Of a stretch of 64,000 bases of DNA, positions 63,166-64,000 are shown in pieces; within the stretch, counting starts at the first letter, position 1, and the number at the start of each line of letters is the position of its first letter. Made by a program: the position numbers and the translations under genes. The stretch comes from Ricordea florida (Eukaryota > Cnidaria > Anthozoa > Corallimorpharia > Ricordeidae), in contig OX453279.1 of assembly GCA_949710005.1 (NCBI GenBank), positions 14,769,256 to 14,833,255 on the forward strand, written 5' to 3'. A model generated the notes under the pieces. The model saw only the letters and a program-made list of their open reading frames with translations. It was not told the DNA's origin and made no database searches.

Positions 63166-64000
63166 TTCAAATTCGCATAACCAATGCAAGGTAAGGTCAT
63201 GATCATTTTCCGTCGTTTAGGCTCAGTTTATGCCACCTTTAACGCGTGGCTTGCATTTTTTCTAGTTTGAACCACTTAATAAGTAACCACATGTTCAATA
63301 TGTTATTTACATTTTCCGAAGGGATCCTTAGTTTTCACCCTTCTGCTCCAGGCATGGGGAGACGTTCACCTGCACTTTCCCTTTCACTACGATTTTTTTC
63401 TTTAAGTCAGAGTTTAATAGCGCTAAGAGGCTTGCCCTATACAGACCATGCAAAGCGACAGAAAGACTGGGAAGGCTTCCCCCACTCTCTCGCTCTTCGT
63501 CGCCAACAATAGTTTTTACTCCCGTCAGGAATTTAAACGCGAACCCGATCAGCCGCCCGCTATAGCTAGGCCGACCGCAAGGGTTGAATCGAAGGGGGAT
63601 TTTAATCATAACGGAGATACCTAGTTGGCCAGCGGTGGCAGCATTAGCAGATAATATGTTGTGTAAAATACTGTCATGTTGTAAGAGGGAAATTCCCAAG
63701 AACAGAGTAGCGTAAATGTCGTCTGGCAATGTGGTGATCATTCCCGTAGATGGGAGCAAAAACAGTGACCGAGCGGTGAACTGTAAGTGTTTTATCACTT
63801 TGCTTGTGAATTTTCTGGTGGCTAAGTCAAGTTAAACACGGAAGTTAGGTAATGTGGTCGAAGAAAGTGAGATTTAGGCTATTGTAGTGTGTTCACTTAC
63901 TGCTTACTTTTCTATTCATGTACGTGCGTACAATCTTGTATTCTGAAGAAAACAAATTGGCACCCTATTGCGTGACGCCATCATGCTTGAATTTTCAAAC
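63166..64000. other. Right edge of the window, no recognised gene
   Basis: A minus-strand open frame (63328-63798) and a plus frame (63246-63512) overlap, but neither shows a known domain or splice context. A gene continuing outside the window cannot be excluded. Confidence 0.4.

Noticed and set aside
63328-63798. 156-codon minus-strand frame at the right edge
   Set aside because: No recognisable domain and no splice or promoter context; left unassigned.

Overview
The window looks like nuclear DNA of an anthozoan cnidarian, most likely a stony coral. The signs are AT-rich sequence, small exons with consensus GT-AG introns, animal gene families (POU homeodomain, START domain), and a dense load of cnidarian-type Penelope-like elements (PLEs), CR1/L2-like LINEs, tRNA-derived SINEs and many short inverted-repeat elements. 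The species assignment is inference. No rRNA gene, functional tRNA gene or CRISPR array was seen.

Host genes. (1) 1759-7244 (+): a three-exon POU-homeodomain transcription factor of 433 aa, assembled by eye with all splice phases agreeing; class VI-like. (2) 13582-18223 (-): pieces of a phosphatidylcholine-transfer-protein-like (PCTP/STARD) START-domain gene. It has recognisable exons, but also an in-frame TAG and a missing core exon, so it is probably a pseudogene. (3) 19990-51962 (+): the most interesting locus, an eight-exon gene predicted to encode a 732-aa secreted protein. Its order is signal peptide, thioredoxin-fold-like segment without the active cysteine, protease-associated (PA) domain, then a complete bacterial-type peptide-N-glycosidase F (PNGase F) domain. 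All seven introns join in phase, although the last exons are scattered across about 26 kb of transposon nests, so it can be missed as eight unrelated short ORFs.

Transposons. 9213-12938 is a broken Ty3/gypsy element. 25764-42640 (intron 5 of the PNGase F-like gene) holds a composite unit (27069-39865): a PLE with inverted terminal copies, hit by a LINE (27735-33502) that was itself hit by a 2-kb TA-duplicating inverted-repeat element (29089-31079), next to a SINE (35071-39117) split by a LINE with an intact 1173-aa ORF (35188-38709). Intron 6 contains a LINE split by a second, related foldback unit (44784-47219) and a 1.9-kb minisatellite. 53757-54700 is a 40-bp satellite array. 55260-63060 is a PLE nest embedded in (TA)n tracts, with several hammerhead-ribozyme-like motifs.

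How the parts relate. The three host genes are ordinary single-copy-style loci; the space between and inside them is filled by layered insertions. Short target-site duplications and broken reading frames allow the order of insertion to be read. Recurrent themes are palindromic PLE copies, hammerhead-like motifs in PLE termini, and LINEs that begin almost at their start codon and carry a signal-peptide-like N terminus followed by an NPGP (2A-like) motif.
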